In this document: positions 8,131 through 8,239 of the stretch, piece by piece
Numbering within the stretch: the first letter of the stretch is position 1
Layout: the number at the start of each line of letters is the position of its first letter
DNA from: Chloroflexota bacterium
GTDB taxonomy: Bacteria > Chloroflexota > Anaerolineae > Ardenticatenales > Ardenticatenaceae
Length of the DNA stretch: 8,239 nt
NCBI GenBank assembly: GCA_003520455.1
Contig: DOUV01000240.1
Coordinates: forward strand, 1-8,239
Reading direction: 5' to 3'
Position numbers and translations under genes: made by a program
Notes under the pieces: generated by a model
Told to the model about the DNA's origin: nothing
Database searches by the model: none
The model's input: the letters and a program-made list of their open reading frames with translations, nothing else

Positions 8131-8239
8131 ACGAGCAAGAATCTGGACCATTTGGGGCTGGTCGCCGGGATGTATGATGAATTGGGGATCGGCGAGTTGC
8201 TCGATCAGTGGATTGTGGGTAGTGTCCCTCGACTGCCGT
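8131..8239 (+). CDS. IS1634-like transposase, DUF4277-type N-terminus (cut by window end)
   Basis: The last 36 codons read TSKNLDHLGLVAGMYDELGI and then GELLDQWIVGSVPRLP. The pattern Asn-Leu-Asp-His-Leu-Gly-Leu-Val-Ala-Gly followed by Asp-Glu-Leu-Gly-Ile is typical of the N-terminal DUF4277 domain of IS1634-family transposases, whose downstream DDE catalytic domain would lie outside the window. The expected first codon is ACG at 8131, preceded by AGGGGG at 8121-8126; the frame has a TAG at 8083 and no ATG, GTG, TTG or CTG between that and ACG. The first usual alternatives are CTG 8143, TTG 8152 and ATG 8170, which would remove conserved residues. A single T-to-C change in ATG, a rare ACG start or an inactive copy are all possible. 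Family call is good from a short piece; whether it is intact is unknown. Confidence 0.72.

Overview
The window is high-GC bacterial DNA with ordinary housekeeping genes on the left two thirds and a more open, repeat- and mobile-element-bearing stretch on the right. Gene content, TTG starts behind strong Shine-Dalgarno (SD) sequences, a long SecA with a C-terminal zinc motif, and dispersed palindromes of the GTAGAGACGGCCC type suggest a member of the Chloroflexota. This is inferred from general resemblance, without any database comparison.

Layout, left to right. (1) 1-868: the 3' part of a MeaB/ArgK-type GTPase that protects and loads B12-dependent methylmalonyl-CoA mutase. (2) 929-1873: ribose-phosphate pyrophosphokinase (PRPP synthetase), TTG start. 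(3) 1874-2113: an intergenic region ending in a near-consensus extended -10 promoter and a strong SD. (4) 2114-4960: a complete SecA ATPase. (5) 4957-5237: a spacer with a perfect 18-bp-arm palindrome and a second stem-loop. (6) 5238-5603: a small winged-helix protein of unknown target. (7) 5762-6823: adenosine deaminase, probably starting at TTG. (8) 6816-6983: a MITE-like inverted repeat that overlaps the adenosine deaminase stop codon, followed by about 300 C-rich bases with no recognisable gene. (9) 7291-7460: a self-contained tRNA-Ser(CGA) unit with promoter and 3' hairpin. (10) 7907-7671 on the minus strand: a two-helix membrane protein with its own SD and intrinsic terminator. (11) 8131 to the window end: the N-terminus of an IS1634-like (DUF4277-type) transposase, cut by the window edge and showing ACG where ATG is expected.

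The large genes all run on the plus strand, but the gaps and separate promoters suggest neighbouring transcription units rather than one pathway operon. Two enzymes touch purine nucleotide metabolism (PRPP synthesis and adenosine deamination); SecA and the tRNA are general machinery. I see no CRISPR array, defence system, toxin-antitoxin pair or biosynthetic cluster. The parts that best repay a second look are the non-coding repeats, especially the inverted repeat at the end of the adenosine deaminase gene and the palindrome after secA, and the odd start of the transposase.
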